A stretch of DNA of 64,000 nt from Semisulcospira habei (Eukaryota > Mollusca > Gastropoda > Semisulcospiridae). The position numbers and the translations under genes are program-made. Under the pieces are notes generated by a model. That model was given only the letters and a program-made list of their open reading frames with translations, did no database searches and had not been told where the DNA came from. Where the stretch lies: assembly GCA_036245525.1 (NCBI GenBank), contig BTPG01000005.1:210909552-210973551 (forward strand). The letters are read 5' to 3'. Positions 1 through 11,202 of the stretch are shown here, piece after piece (the first letter of the stretch is position 1; the number at the start of each line of letters is the position of its first letter).

Positions 1-298
1 TGACTTGACTGTGTGACGTACCTGGCTGATAACATTGCAAACCTTCTAGCAGCAAATCAGTTTTAAGTGTGAAGTCAGCGACTGATAAGCTAAAACAGTT
101 CGGCGTCTGTGACAGAAGGACTGCACACAACAGAGCGACATTGCCAGACGACAAAGTGGAAAAAAACAACATCACAACAAACTGACCTTTATTGGGAGAC
201 ATTTTGAGATCTTGAAACCACAACACAAAAGAATAAAGGACAATAAGAACCAGTAGAACCTAGTCCAGATGATATCGTGAGACTTTCAAACAGACAGA

Positions 299-731
299 AT
301 GGGTTGTGAACATTCCAAAACCGTGCGCGTACAGCCGATGGGACCGGCTCAAGTTTCCAGAGACAACACCCAAGTCGTCGAAGCCAAAACAGGCTCCACA
401 CAAACGCCGGGTGTGAAAAAGAAACGGTCCTCCAAAAATGGCGACCTGCAGCGCAAAGACACCGAGACAGAATTCGAGCTCGACGAGCATGGCAACAAAG
501 TGCCCGGGAAGAAGAGGCGGCAGCGGTCAGCGGCCACCAAGGACTTGATGGGCTCGTGCGACACGCTGGATGACAACAGGTCCTTGGGCAGTGACCGAGG
601 CTTCTCCGCCACGTCCAAACAGTCCGGGGACTCGGGTCTGGGCGAGGACTATGCCCACGTTATCACAGAGTACTCGCAAGAGGAGAAGGTCCGCTTGGTG
701 GAGGATGGCTTCGTAGAGCGCGACGATCTAG
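299..731 (+). CDS. Stathmin-family protein, exon 1 (start codon)
   Basis: First coding exon of a microtubule-regulating stathmin relative. The ATG at 299 opens with Met-Gly-Cys, then Ser at position 6, the pattern of N-myristoylation plus palmitoylation, so membrane anchoring is inferred. The rest is charged and low in complexity: a Lys/Arg block near residues 38-43, another near 71-77, and a Ser-rich stretch near 95-115. The exon ends after 144 codons plus one base, where a strong donor (GTAAGT) begins at 732. An unspliced ORF would run on to 799, but those extra residues are intronic. The combination of an MGC start and a C-terminal stathmin domain recalls vertebrate stathmin domain-containing protein 1; that orthology is a suggestion only. 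Exon 2 restores the split codon in frame. Confidence 0.8.
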
Positions 732-1225
732 GTAAGTGGCTGAATACTCAAACCGCCCCTAACGCAGTCTACCCCAAGACCGAAATCCCCAGATTGTGAA
801 GTTGCCCTCTGAGAGACTGTATTACAATTCTACAGACATTCATTGTACATTGCTTAACGTCCCGACAGCAACAAGACTTTCTCAGGACGTACTCACAAAC
901 CAGATAGGTGAGGCTTGCCTGCACTGCCGCTTGTGAAAAAAAAAACAAACAAACAAACAAAAAACTAAACATAATATTGAATGTATGTCGCCAAGCGGTC
1001 CAATACGTTAAATAAACCTACGCCGTGGGGCCTAAATAAAGCTAACACCATTTAGCAACACACATCCAATATCAAGAGCTACAGGCAGCGCAGACAGTAG
1101 GGAGAGTTTAAAAAAGGAAAATACAGGTGAATGGACCAAGGGTAGACAGAAACACATGCCCCAGAATAGAAGGGAAAACCCACCCTGTGGGGCTGACCAG
1201 GGTGACCATGGGAACTAAAAAGTAG

Positions 1226-1414
1226 TTAACCCCGCCCAAGTCCCCCAGGGCAGACCCGGGTGGGGACAATTCTACAGACAGATCAAGCATGAAGGTTCAA
1301 GGGTGGTGCCAGAATAGTTTGGCGCCTGCGGGCGCCAAGCTATTTTAGCACCACCCTTAAACCATCATGCTCGATCCATGTCTTGCTGTGGTGCGTCGTG
1401 GCTTAATGAGTTAA
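1226..1414. mobile_element. Hairpin MITE, GGCGCC family
   Basis: A long stem of the form TCAAGGGTGGTGCC...GGCACCACCCTT-A centres on a GGCGCC apex at about 1321-1336. TTAA occurs at both outer ends (1226-1229 and 1411-1414). No coding capacity. Confidence 0.65.
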
Positions 1415-1623
1415 CCCATAATTTTAGCGGCAGTATTTCTCAAATTTTGAAGGTGTCGCCTAACGACTATATACCAGTTGCAGGAGATGAATCGACCATG
1501 ATAATTCAAGGGTAGCGCCAGATTAGCTTGGCGCCGTCAGGCGCCAAGCTAATCTGGCACTACCCTTGAATTATCATGGTCGATCTATCTCCCGCTGTAG
1601 TGCGTCGGGGCTAAATGGGTTAA
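1411..1623. mobile_element. Hairpin MITE, GGCGCC family, abutting the previous copy
   Basis: The near-perfect stem spans about 1494-1600 (GACCATGATAATTCAAGGGT arm), with asymmetric shoulders and TTAA at 1411-1414 and 1620-1623. It shares its left TTAA with the neighbouring copy. Confidence 0.65.
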
Positions 1624-2759
1624 ACTAGCGTTCGAACCAATGTATTCTGGCATCGCCTTGAACTATCATGGTCGATCGATATCGTGTGCCACGTGTGCTG
1701 GCACAATGGTTGCATGACAAATGTTTGGTTTTGATTGGTCAGACATTGTACTTTAGCCTTGATACTGTGGCGCATCGGCAGCGCGTTTTTGGTCGAGGTG
1801 ACTCCTGCAGGAATCACCTCCGAAACGTGCCACCGACAACCAGAGGATGTCTGAGAATCGACCAGTAAGTGACGACACAGTTCGCGTACTGTGCACATTA
1901 TTGTGATTATAATGCCGAGTCTGGACGCCGCCCTTTATGTAAATACTGAAATGCATAACTTGACAAGAAAAAGTCTTCCACTTTGTGGCGATTTCTTATT
2001 GGTGGGGGGGGGGGGGGGACGGAGGAGGGTGCGGGGGGAGGCGGGGGGGGGGGGGCGGCGGGGGGGGGGGGGGGGGGGGCGCGTGAGGGGGGAGGGGCGC
2101 TTGCCACCACCTGAGTCAAGCTTGAAACTTTGTATACTTTATTTTATACGAATAGCACATGTCAAAACATGATGACGATGACGGTGAGGCGTTTCTAGTT
2201 CATTGATAAGTCCAGCCTCTTCGTGCTCCTTACCTCTTTGCCTTTTAAACAACTCCCACTCAAACCACATGTATACACCTCCCTCCCGGCTACCCTGCCC
2301 CCCCCCCCCCCCCCCCCCCCCCCCACGACTGTGCGCGGACCCACTGCAGCCGATTTCGGACCGAAACTATTTGCGTATTGGAAAATACATGTATTCACGC
2401 ATTACGTTCAGGTGAATTTACATCACACGCGATCATCAAAACAAGGTGCAGCAGCACTTGTGCAGGACATCTCTTTGCAATCCAGACCAAAAAAGTGACT
2501 GCCAGGCATCAAAGCCAGTAGGAAAAAACAAAGCATTTGCGAGTCGAGGTATTCATGTTTAAGATACGATAAGATAGTTTATTGCCATATGTTTATTGCC
2601 ATATGTTTCCTTGTAAAAAACAAATTTTAATAAATTGTGTTGTACCCGTCTTTTCTAAGCATGTTTCTTTCTCCGTTGGGTACTTCTCTTCTTATCTCTT
2701 TGCAAGAAAAAGTGGTCTTAACTCAAACAGCCCCACTGCTGTGTTTCAAAAAAAAAAAA

Positions 2760-2975
2760 TTTGGAGGCGTCATCTAACGACTCTGCACCAGTTGCGGGAG
2801 ATGGACCGACCATGATAATTCAAGGGCAGTGCCAGATTAGCTTGGCACCTTCAGGCGCCAAGCTAATCTGATTAGCTTGGCACCTTCAGGCGCCAAGCTA
2901 ATCTGGCACTACCCTTGAATTATCATGGTCGACCCATCTCCTGCTGTAGTGCGTCAAGGCTGAATGGGATAAAAG
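2760..2975. mobile_element. Hairpin MITE with duplicated apex
   Basis: The GACCATGATAATTCAAGG arms surround an apex present twice in tandem (AGATTAGCTTGGCACCTTCA repeated at about 2833-2905). The left shoulder is TTTGGAGGCGTCATCTAACG. The right end, GGGATAA, is a degraded TTAA end. Confidence 0.6.
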
Positions 2976-3426
2976 ACAGGCGCTCCAACAAAGACTTGGT
3001 GAACACAGCATGTGTCACGTGTCATTAAAAAGATCATCATTGAGGTGGCTACCGCCAAGTGTCTTTAATAACAGGTGATCTCTCTTAGAGATGGTCTCTC
3101 AAAGCAGGCACGTACGTCCTGCTGTAATGCCTCGTCGTGACTAGTTAGGTCCTTAGTGGAGATATGGCCTTGCAGTCAAAGTGCTTTTTTTTTTTTTTTT
3201 TTTAATAGCTTTTAAACGTAACTGTGATTATGTCGCAAGTTAGCGAACACTTAAGTCAAAGCTTATGCCGCCGAGTCAATCAAGGTAAAGTTTGCTTTTA
3301 AAAAAACAAAACCGGCCCAACCGAACGCTTTTCTGTAGAGTCAGTCGTTTCTACACGTAACGAGCGATCAGCCTGCAAAGACTGCATTCGTATTTTATAA
3401 CGTACTCATAACTGCCTCTGCATGGT

Positions 3427-3602
3427 TTAACCCGTTCACTGCCGAGAAATATGAAAAACCACCCACCTGCAAGAGGGATAGATCATCATGAGAATCTATG
3501 CCTCTTGCTGAAACAATGTATCCATGTTTCTTCGACGATGAAGCTGAGTTGACAAGGATTTCAGCAACACAAATCTGTGTCCACTGGCAGTGAAGGGGTT
3601 AA
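3427..3602. mobile_element. MITE, CATAGATCCTCATGAG family, with TTAACCC ends
   Basis: Starts TTAACCCGTTCACTGCC at 3427 and ends GGCAGTGAAGGGGTTAA at 3602, an inverted repeat of about 17 bp. The inner stem (GGGATAGATCATCATGAGAA) is reduced here. It is the clearest copy for defining the ends of this family. Confidence 0.65.
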
Positions 3603-3793
3603 ACCCACAGGCATCAAAGCCAGTAGGAAAAACAAAGCATTTGCGAGTCGAGGTATTCATGTTTAAGATACGATAAGATAGTTTATTGCCATATGTTTCC
3701 TTGTAAAAAACAAACAAACAACAAAACAAACAAAAAAACAAACAAACAAACAATAAAAACATTGGAATTTGTCTTGATGTCAGTTACTAAGAC

Positions 3794-3800
<7 letters not shown>

Positions 3801-3842
<42 letters not shown>

Positions 3843-3879
3843 ACACACACACACACACACACAGACACACACACACACA

Positions 3880-3935
<56 letters not shown>
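3801..3935. repeat. (AC)n microsatellite
   Basis: About 135 bp of AC dinucleotides with a few AG interruptions. His/Thr or Cys/Val ORFs across it are artefacts. Confidence 0.95.
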
Positions 3936-3940
<5 letters not shown>

Positions 3941-5715
3941 AACTCTACAATATGATTATAACTGCGCATAGTTCCAATTATTGATTCATGCCCTGCGATT
4001 CCCAGCGAGCCAAGTGGGCAAGAATTACTGACTCAGAATTAGCGGTCAGTCTTACCTAAAGCACAGCGGTCATTACTATTCTAGTCACTCGTTCTTGAAA
4101 ACATACTAGTTCAAATTAGATAGAATCTAACGTACAAGTTACAAGAAGTGGATCGAACGTAGTTTTTCAAGGGTAGTGCCTGATTAGCTTGGCGCCTCAA
4201 GGCGCCAAGCTAATCAGGCACTACCCTTGAACATTGACGGTGTAATATAACACTGTATTTCAAACCGGCGTGCATAAAGGTATCGCCGGTCGATTTGACC
4301 GGCTAGCCGATTGTGCTCAGTGCTCGATTGCGAACAATACCTGCAAATCCCGTGCTGTTTGAACTCACCGTGTTAAGATCGTTTCCACTCGAGTGACCCT
4401 GGCAGAGATCGCAATCCGGACAATCAGGGCTTAGTCGTGGGCTGTAGGTTAATTCTGCCCGCGGGGTTACGCTGCCTGAAAGGCTCGCATGACTGATTCC
4501 ACTCAAAGTAGGGCTCAGTGTTAGGAACTTACCGGCAGTCGAACCTTCTAAAGCCGCTTGGTTCTTAAAAGTTCTGGCTGTATAAAGTGACCCGACGGCT
4601 TCATTGAGTTGCTCAGACTTGAAAAACGCAAACATGATCGTGTTCACGAAGAGGCATAGATCCTCATGAGCCCCCGCAAACAGGATCTATGCCTCATGTG
4701 AACGGTTGACCTTTCATATTTGTATGAGTGTTTACTCAGCTGCAGCAAGACATCCAGGATTTCAAATTATGAGTCACTATGATCTTCTTCTGAAGTCCTC
4801 AGTTGAACTCAACTGATAATACAGTCACATCGGTTCTGCATGGCCATGGTCATGTATCCACTTTCCCGTGCGTCACTACATTGAATAAACGTCATTGTGT
4901 CCGTTTCCTGTCCAGAATTACTAAATTTAATAATCTTTATCATCTGTGCTTCCTTTTGGTTACGTTACGTGACTGCTGTCAGCATATGAACATGACATAG
5001 AACACTATTCATTAAGTTTGTACCAGGAAATGTTTTGCTTATTTGATAATGAATCATAACCTGGTATTGCTCCTGTTTCATGAAGTGACTTGCTATTTAA
5101 GGCGGTCTGATTTTTATTAAACGCTTGTTTTATGAAAATGAACACGACATGGACACACCATTCTGTCACTTGTTGGGTTCAGTTGTAAGCTACTGCAGTA
5201 TTACATTAGACTCTCTCTAAATGTGGTCATAAATGCAACAACAAAACTGAAGCCGTACTATATTCCTGCCGATAGGTCCCTTTATTGGCATTGTTCCTGA
5301 GGATTATCGGTGGGCAATGCGGCTAGGTCCCTGGGATGTCACTACTACATGCCCGCGTTTACCGCGCCTACATAGAACTGTGCCAGCAAAACACATATAT
5401 ACAAAATGAGAGCAAGAGATATAGATCCCCATGAGCCCCCGCAATTGCGGGGGCTCATGAGGATCTATACCTCATGCAGATGCAAGTTTCATGTTGTGAT
5501 TAAAGCTATGAACATGTCTGATCAAGATCCCGACGCCCGCGAAACAAGACCGAGGCGATATCTGCAAAGCCTGATCAAAAATAATGGAACGGAAAATGTG
5601 TCTGATAACCTTTGTGCGTAGGGGACATTTTATTTGCGGGCGACGTATCAGCTATTTCATTCATTTCAATCTTGTGTCGTATTCCTTGAGGGAAATTATT
5701 ATCAGTACGACATAA

Positions 5716-5780
<65 letters not shown>

Positions 5781-5791
5781 CGTGTGTGTAC

Positions 5792-5836
<45 letters not shown>

Positions 5837-5872
5837 CGTGCGTGCATGCGTGCATGCGTGCGTGCGTGTGTG
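5716..5872. repeat. (TG)n microsatellite
   Basis: About 157 bp of TG with CG and CA variants, followed by a G-rich purine run to about 5898. Confidence 0.95.
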
Positions 5873-6108
5873 TGGGAGGGGGGAGGGAGGGGGGAGGTAC
5901 CTCTTTCAGTACATGAAAACGAATGTAGCCTGTTAACCCTTTGATTGTCGATAGAGCTTTTTGTCGAGGTGAATCTTCTCAACATAAAGCGTTATTGACC
6001 ACCAAAGGGTTGAAGTTAACCATAACAGAGTCATACATACGTAACGTCTTTAACATAAGAAGAACGAATTTACAAATACCACATTCACACGCTAGGAACT
6101 CCCTGACA

Positions 6109-6188
6109 TTAACTCGTTCGAGACGTGCCGCCTCCGGATATGCGGCATAAGCCGCGTATCCGGAGGCGGCACGTCTCTAATGAGTTAA
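6109..6188. mobile_element. 80-bp palindromic MITE, CCTCCGGATACGCGGC family
   Basis: TTAA at 6109-6112 and 6185-6188 bound a near-perfect palindrome (GAGACGTGCCGCCTCCGGAT arms). A second copy lies at 20358-20437. Confidence 0.7.
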
Positions 6189-6194
6189 AACTAT

Positions 6195-6550
6195 TCGTCT
6201 TAAACATCATGATGACGATGTTGATGTTGATGATGATGATGTTGATGATGATGATGGTTCTGAGGGCTGATTGATGGTTCTAAGGACTGATTGATGGTTC
6301 AAAGGATTGATTGATTGATTGATGGTTCTATTGATTGATTGATGGTTCTATTGATTGATTGATGGTTCTATTGATTGATTGATTGTTCTATTGATTGATG
6401 GTTCTATTGATTGATTGATTGATGGTTCTATTGATTGATTGACTGATGGTTGTATTGATTGATTGATGGTTCTATTGATTGATTGATTGATGGTTCTATT
6501 GACTGATTGATTGATTGATGGATGGATTGATTGATTGATTGATTGACTGT
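6195..6550. repeat. TTGA-based repeat at the 3' end of intron 1
   Basis: Degenerate GATGATGTT, then repeated units built from TTGATTGATTGATGGTTCTA. It runs without a break into the exon-2 splice acceptor. Confidence 0.9.
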
Positions 6551-6554
6551 GCAG

Positions 6555-6844
6555 ATCTGGGTGTTACCGGCGTACAGCTAGCCACGCGACACAGCGCTAA
6601 CAATCGCAGTCGCCTGGAGGAGGCCCAGATTATGCAATCGCTCCGTGAAGAAGGTCTGATCACGAAGCCCACGGCCCAGTCCTCGGGCGGCATGCGTTTC
6701 GAGATCGTGTCGGCGTCGGAGGACGGGGTCTGCCCGAGGCCTCCTCCAAGGCTGGAAAAACTGGAGCGAAGAAGAAAGAAGAAAAAGGCGCTGACAGAGG
6801 AAGAGATTCGCGACAAGCTGGACAAGGCCGAGCAAAGAAGAAAG
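6555..6844 (+). CDS. Stathmin-family protein, exon 2
   Basis: Internal exon between an acceptor CAG ending at 6554 and a donor GTCAGT beginning at 6845. It completes the split codon of exon 1 and ends at a codon boundary. It carries the start of the stathmin-like domain: a short hydrophobic segment of the FEIV type, a Pro-Pro-Arg-Leu turn, a Lys/Arg cluster, then the helix beginning LTEEEIRDKL that parallels the first tubulin-binding helix of stathmins. A (TTGA)n repeat runs right up to the acceptor, so there is no ordinary pyrimidine tract. Confidence 0.82.
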
Positions 6845-8206
6845 GTCAGTGACTTCGATACTAGAGGTTACATTGACGCCTGACCCCTCACACAAACGAA
6901 GCCAAAGCGGGTAACCAGCTTGCACCATAAGTAGAACTAATGGCCCAAACGTCTCCACGAGGCATAGATCCTCATGAGCCCGGATGGCTCATGACTATCT
7001 TTGCCTCGCGGAGACGTTTGGAGTGTTGTCTCGCTCTCGTTCGTTGTTGCGAGTCGTTCATCGCGAACGAAACCTCACTGCTTCCTTTAGCAGTCTTCAC
7101 TGCTCCCTTTAGCAGTCTTCACTGCTCCCTTTAGCAGTCTTCACTGCAGTCTTCACTGCTCCCTTTAGCAGTCTTCACTTCTCCCTTTAGCAGTCTTCAC
7201 TGCAGTCTTCACTGCTCCCTTTAGCAGTCTTCACTTCTCCCTTTAGCAGTCTTCACTGCTTCCTTTAGCAGTCTTCACTGCTCCCTTTAGCAGTCTTCAC
7301 TGCTCCCTTTAGCAGTCTTCACTGCTTCCTTTAGCAGTCTTCACTGCTCCCTTTAGCAGTCTTCACTGCAGTCTTCACTGCTCCCTTTAGCAGTCTTCAC
7401 TTCTCCCTTTAGCAGTCTTCACTGCAGTCTTCACTGCTCCCTTTAGCAGTCTTCACTTCTCCCTTTAGCAGTCTTCACTGCAGTCTTCACTGCTCCCTTT
7501 AGCAGTCTTCACTTCTCCCTTTAGCAGTCTTCACTGCAGTCTTCACTGCTCCCTTTAGCAGTCTTCACTTCTCCCTTTAGCAGTCTTCACTGCAGTCTTC
7601 ACTGCTCCCTTTAGCAGTCTTCACTGCTCCCTTTAGCAGTCTTCAACTGCTCCCTTTAGCAGTCTACACTGCTCCCTTTAGCAGTATACACTGCTCCCTT
7701 TAGCAGTCTTCACTGCTCCCTTTAGCAGTCTTCAACTGCTCCCTTTAGCAGCCTTCATTTCTCCCTTTTGCAGTCTTGACTGCTCCCTTTAGCAGTCTTC
7801 ACTGCTCCCTTTAGCAGTCTTCACTGCTCCCTTTAGCAGTCTTCACTGCTTTCTTTAGCTGTCTTCACTGCTCCCTTTAGCAGTCTGCACTGCTCCCTTT
7901 AGCAGTCTTCACTGCTCCCATTAGCAGTCTTCCATGCTCCCTTTAGCAGTCTTCAGGAAAAAAAATAATGTTAGTTTGCCCCTGATGGCGCCAAGCCAAT
8001 CTGGCACTACCCTTGAATTATCATGGTCGATCGATCCATCTCCTGCAATTAGTATCTAGGCGTCAGTCCAAACTGCTGTCTTGGGGTGAAATGGGGTAAA
8101 AGTACTCTGCAGTTTCAATTTCCTGTGGGTGGAGCAGGCTGGATGAAGTCACGAAATGTTTGGAGTCCGTGCAGTGTTTGACCTACTTTGTCTGCGGCTG
8201 TTGCAG
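6845..8206 (+). other. Intron 2 of the stathmin-family gene with minisatellite
   Basis: 1.36 kb intron, mostly the 21-22 bp minisatellite listed separately. It also has a small hairpin of the CATAGATCCTCATGAGCC family near 6958-7015 and half a GGCGCC-type hairpin near 7980-8045. Confidence 0.7.
7080..7957. repeat. Minisatellite of 21-22 bp units
   Basis: About 40 units of CTCCCTTTAGCAGTCTTCACTG, with regular short units (GCAGTCTTCACT) forming a higher-order pattern at 7140-7610 and more diverged units at the right end. Confidence 0.92.
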
Positions 8207-8356
8207 AAGCGCGAGCAGGAGCGGCTGGAGAAGATCCGCGAGATGGAGAGAACAGACGCCCTGGCCGCGCTCGACAACTTCGCCCACTACCAGAGGTCCA
8301 AGGAGGAAACCCTCGTGCTGCGCCTCGACCAGGCCAGCGACAACAAGGAGAAGCAG
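8207..8356 (+). CDS. Stathmin-family protein, exon 3
   Basis: A 150-bp phase-0 exon (50 codons) between TTGCAG (ending 8206) and GTCAGA (from 8357). It encodes a highly charged, uninterrupted alpha-helix rich in Arg, Glu and Lys, with the stathmin signature of an Asn-Phe pair followed by a KEE-type helix and a Leu-Arg-Leu-Asp-Gln stretch. This corresponds to the long tubulin-binding helix. Reading continues without frame change from exon 2 and into exon 4. Confidence 0.82.
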
Positions 8357-9566
8357 GTCAGACACGACTTTTCCTGGTGTGTGTGTGGTGTGTGATTTGG
8401 TAGAGATGGTAGGCAGATGTGCCCGGTGTTTGTGTGGTCTGTGTTTAGGTAGAGATGGTAGACAGAAGTGCCCTGCGAAGCCAAAGACAGCAAGTCCATT
8501 TTTGTGAAAAGCGAAATTTTCATTGTATTACAATGAAAATCTCGCTTTAAAAAAAAAAATGAACTTACTGCCTTTTCTCGTCAAATGGCACAGCTGTGCA
8601 TATACAAAGTATAGCAGCTCCTAGCGCCTATGAAAATCCAAGTTTGGAGGCGGTGGGTGACACTGAGACGCCAGGTGGGTGGGTGAAATGTTCTATAAAA
8701 GCAACTGAATAAAACGTCGAACATGAGAAACTGCCTGGTGATACAAACTTGTTTATTAGTCACAATCACAGTTTGTTATATGCAGAATTTTAATTTTTTA
8801 AATTTTAACCCATTCAGCCCTGACGCACTACAGCAGGAGATGGATTGACCATGATATTTAAATATGTGTTTAATTGCTTGTTCATGTCTGTGAGCCGAAG
8901 ACAAATTTCCATTTTATACGAATATATTTAACGGACAATAAAGATTTTTGAATTTTGAATGATAATTCAAGGGTAGCGCCAGATTAATCTGGTACTACCC
9001 TTGAATTATGGTCGATCCATCTCCTGCAACAGGTGCATAGTCGTTAGATGACGCCTCAAAAACTGATTTGGGAAATACGTGCGTGGGATTGAATGAGTTA
9101 AAATGTGATCTGCATCTTTACAAGCGTTTCCGTGTCTGACTGGTCTTGGTTTCGCTTAACTGCTGCAGACGATACCGTTCGGAGGAAAGACGCCTATACA
9201 TAACTACTTCAGTATCGTCACTTGAATAGCAGTCGGGGGATGGGGGTGAGGGGTGGGGGGGGGGGGGGAGGGGATGGCTAAACAGTAATTCTGATCGTGC
9301 TCATCTTCTTTTTGAATCTAACTCCAAGGACGCATTGCCAAAATTTTGGAGGTGTCACCTTACGGCCTATATATCAGCAGGCGATGGATCGACGATGATA
9401 ATTCAAGGGTAGTGCCAGATTAGCTTGGCGCCTTCAGGCGCCAAGCTAAGCTGGCACTATCCGCCTTTGAATTATCATCGTCGATCCATCTCCTGCTGTA
9501 GCGCTTCGGGGCTAAATGAGATAACTATGTTCTGACCTGGCTGACGCCTGCCCTTGTGGTCACCAG
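8357..9566 (+). other. Intron 3 of the stathmin-family gene
   Basis: 1.2 kb intron with no gene. It contains an A/T-rich hairpin (about 8506-8547), a GGCGCC-type MITE split by a nested insertion (8805-9101), a G-rich run (about 9237-9275) and a second GGCGCC-type hairpin (about 9345-9525). Confidence 0.7.
8805..9101. mobile_element. GGCGCC-type MITE interrupted by a nested insertion
   Basis: TTAACCC at 8805 and GAGTTAA at 9101 bound the element. The left arm is broken after ACCATGAT at about 8852 by about 108 bp that end in AATAAAGATTTTTGAATTTTG, resembling a retroelement 3' tail. The arm then resumes at about 8960 (ATGATAATTCAAGGGTAGC). Confidence 0.55.
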
Positions 9567-9791
9567 ATGCGGGAACGCCTCGAGAAACTCGAGCGACGGA
9601 AGCGGCACGCCGAGGAGGTGCGCAAGCGCAAACAGCTGGCCAAGGAAAACGGAACCTACGTCGACCACACTGGGGAGGAGGGCGAGGCCACGGCGGCGGC
9701 CATGTTGACGGAAATGATGCCAAACGCAGCACCCAAAGAGAGGCCGTCCAGCAGCCGGGCAAGCAGCAGGAGCAGCAACCGACGCGAGTGA
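9567..9791 (+). CDS. Stathmin-family protein, exon 4 (stop codon)
   Basis: Last coding exon, after an acceptor CACCAG ending at 9566; the stop codon TGA is at 9789-9791. It finishes the stathmin helix with an ERLEKLERRKRHAEEVRKRK run, very close to the ERLQEKERHAAEVR-type ending of stathmins, then a short Ser/Arg/Ala-rich tail. The four exons total 1098 bp, 365 residues plus stop, all in frame with canonical splice sites, which is the main argument for a functional gene. Confidence 0.82.
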   Translation: MRERLEKLERRKRHAEEVRKRKQLAKENGTYVDHTGEEGEATAAAMLTEMMPNAAPKERPSSSRASSRSSNRRE

Positions 9792-10847
9792 AAAAGAAGA
9801 AGCAGAAAGTGGCGAACCCGGGGCTGTTAAAGGAAGTGGTGTCGAGCCAGGAGGAGGGGGCGGAGAACGCTGGTAGATCCTAGCCAGAGCCACCGGTGGT
9901 TTTACCGGACCTAACCTCACAAGGCTCATGAATGAGTGAGCTTAGCCCTACGCCAGCCACCAAGCAAGGTGCTCCGCTATGCGACCGAGTCCAGAATTAC
10001 AGGCTAGAACACATCTGCCATAATTTGGCAAAAGCTAGGTATCCATTTTTGGACAGTTTCATTTTCTCAAACATTGAACACTCTGGTTTTGTCAAATTAC
10101 GGTAGACATTCGTATCCCTGTGTTCTTCTCCACTTGTTGGGTCCTTTTTGGACGATGTTCAGGACAGTCCTGCAGGATTGGTGACACATCATTCATTTCG
10201 TGAACAATTTCGACTGAATGAGAACAGTGAAAGATCGTGACGAACAAGCATTTGTAAATCAATTTCCTCAGGAAATACTCTGTAGCGACAGTCCATGTAC
10301 ACTGTGTGTTGACAGAATGTACTCATAACTGAAATGAACAGTATTTTTGCACAATCTGTGATGAACACGCTTGCATTATGTACATAAGAAATGGTTATTT
10401 ATTCACTGTTTGCTTGTTTATGTTTACTTGATGTAAGTGCGGTTTTCCAAATTCAAAGTTGCTGGCTTTTTTAAATAAGAAACAAAGCAAGTCTGCTTTC
10501 AAATACTTTTACCCCTAGCTTGCCTGCTATCGATCGCAGATCGCGTTTCTGAGATCTAACTCAACACCAAAGAACCACGTCCGTCAAAGGAACAGGAATA
10601 CAAAATAGACCAACAAGAGGATCTAGGTCTCTTGCAGATCGTCTTCGCGTTAACGCACAACGAACATTCACAGAAACATGTGGTTCAACAAACGTGTGAA
10701 TGAATGGACGTGTTTTGTCGAGCGTATGAATGTTCCCGTTTGAACATTAGATGGGGACTACGAGCTAGTGTGGTTGTGTGCGCGTGCATGCTTGTGTGTG
10801 TGCTTGCGAGCGTGCCGCTTTTGTGCGTGCGTGTGAGTGTGAGTGCG

Positions 10848-10850
<3 letters not shown>
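9792..10850 (+). other. Stathmin gene 3' flank; no other gene seen
   Basis: Probably contains the 3' untranslated region, whose end I could not place. A piece of the AGCTTAGTCCTGCGCCAGCC repeat lies at about 9915-9985. Otherwise I see nothing coding. Confidence 0.4.

Positions 10851-10938
<88 letters not shown>
10851..10938. repeat. (GA)n microsatellite
   Basis: 88 bp of pure GA, followed by three ACTCAAG units leading into the 3' end of the ORF at 11203-12090. Confidence 0.95.
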
Positions 10939-10940
<2 letters not shown>

Positions 10941-11202
10941 CAAGACTCAAGACTCAAGAAGTTTATTGTGGCAGACCTTCTGGTCCATTCACAAGGGGAG
11001 GTGGGGGAAGGGATTATACAAAGCTTCACAAACATGGACAATGCTTGTAAACATATTTTCCAAACATGGTAGTCCATGTTTAGTCTATACTTGAAAAATA
11101 CAAACTGTTTACTTGAAATGTCAGTATCAATGAAATAAACAATTCATAACAGTTTTGGCGATGGCTACAGTCTCTGAAAACTTCAGCACAACCGGCGTCC
11201 AC

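Larger units (their letters stand above)
732..6554 (+). other. Intron 1 of the stathmin-family gene, repeat-filled
   Basis: 5.8 kb intron with no supported gene. It holds hairpin MITEs (1226-1414, 1411-1623, about 2760-2975, 3427-3602, 4158-4232, 4640-4700, 5410-5485, 6109-6188), G and C homopolymer tracts (2003-2095, 2301-2326), an (AC)n tract (3801-3935), a (TG)n tract (5716-5872) and a TTGA-based repeat at its 3' end. Confidence 0.7.

Noticed and set aside
4303..4647. 114-residue minus-strand ORF
   Set aside because: No recognisable motif, inside the stathmin intron, and not distinguishable from chance.
5661..5936. Long His/Thr, Cys/Val and Ser/Leu ORFs over CA, TG and GA tracts here and at 3683-3941, 10758-10950, 13195-13479, 31262-31447
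   Set aside because: Simple dinucleotide repeats are open in several frames; no coding signal.
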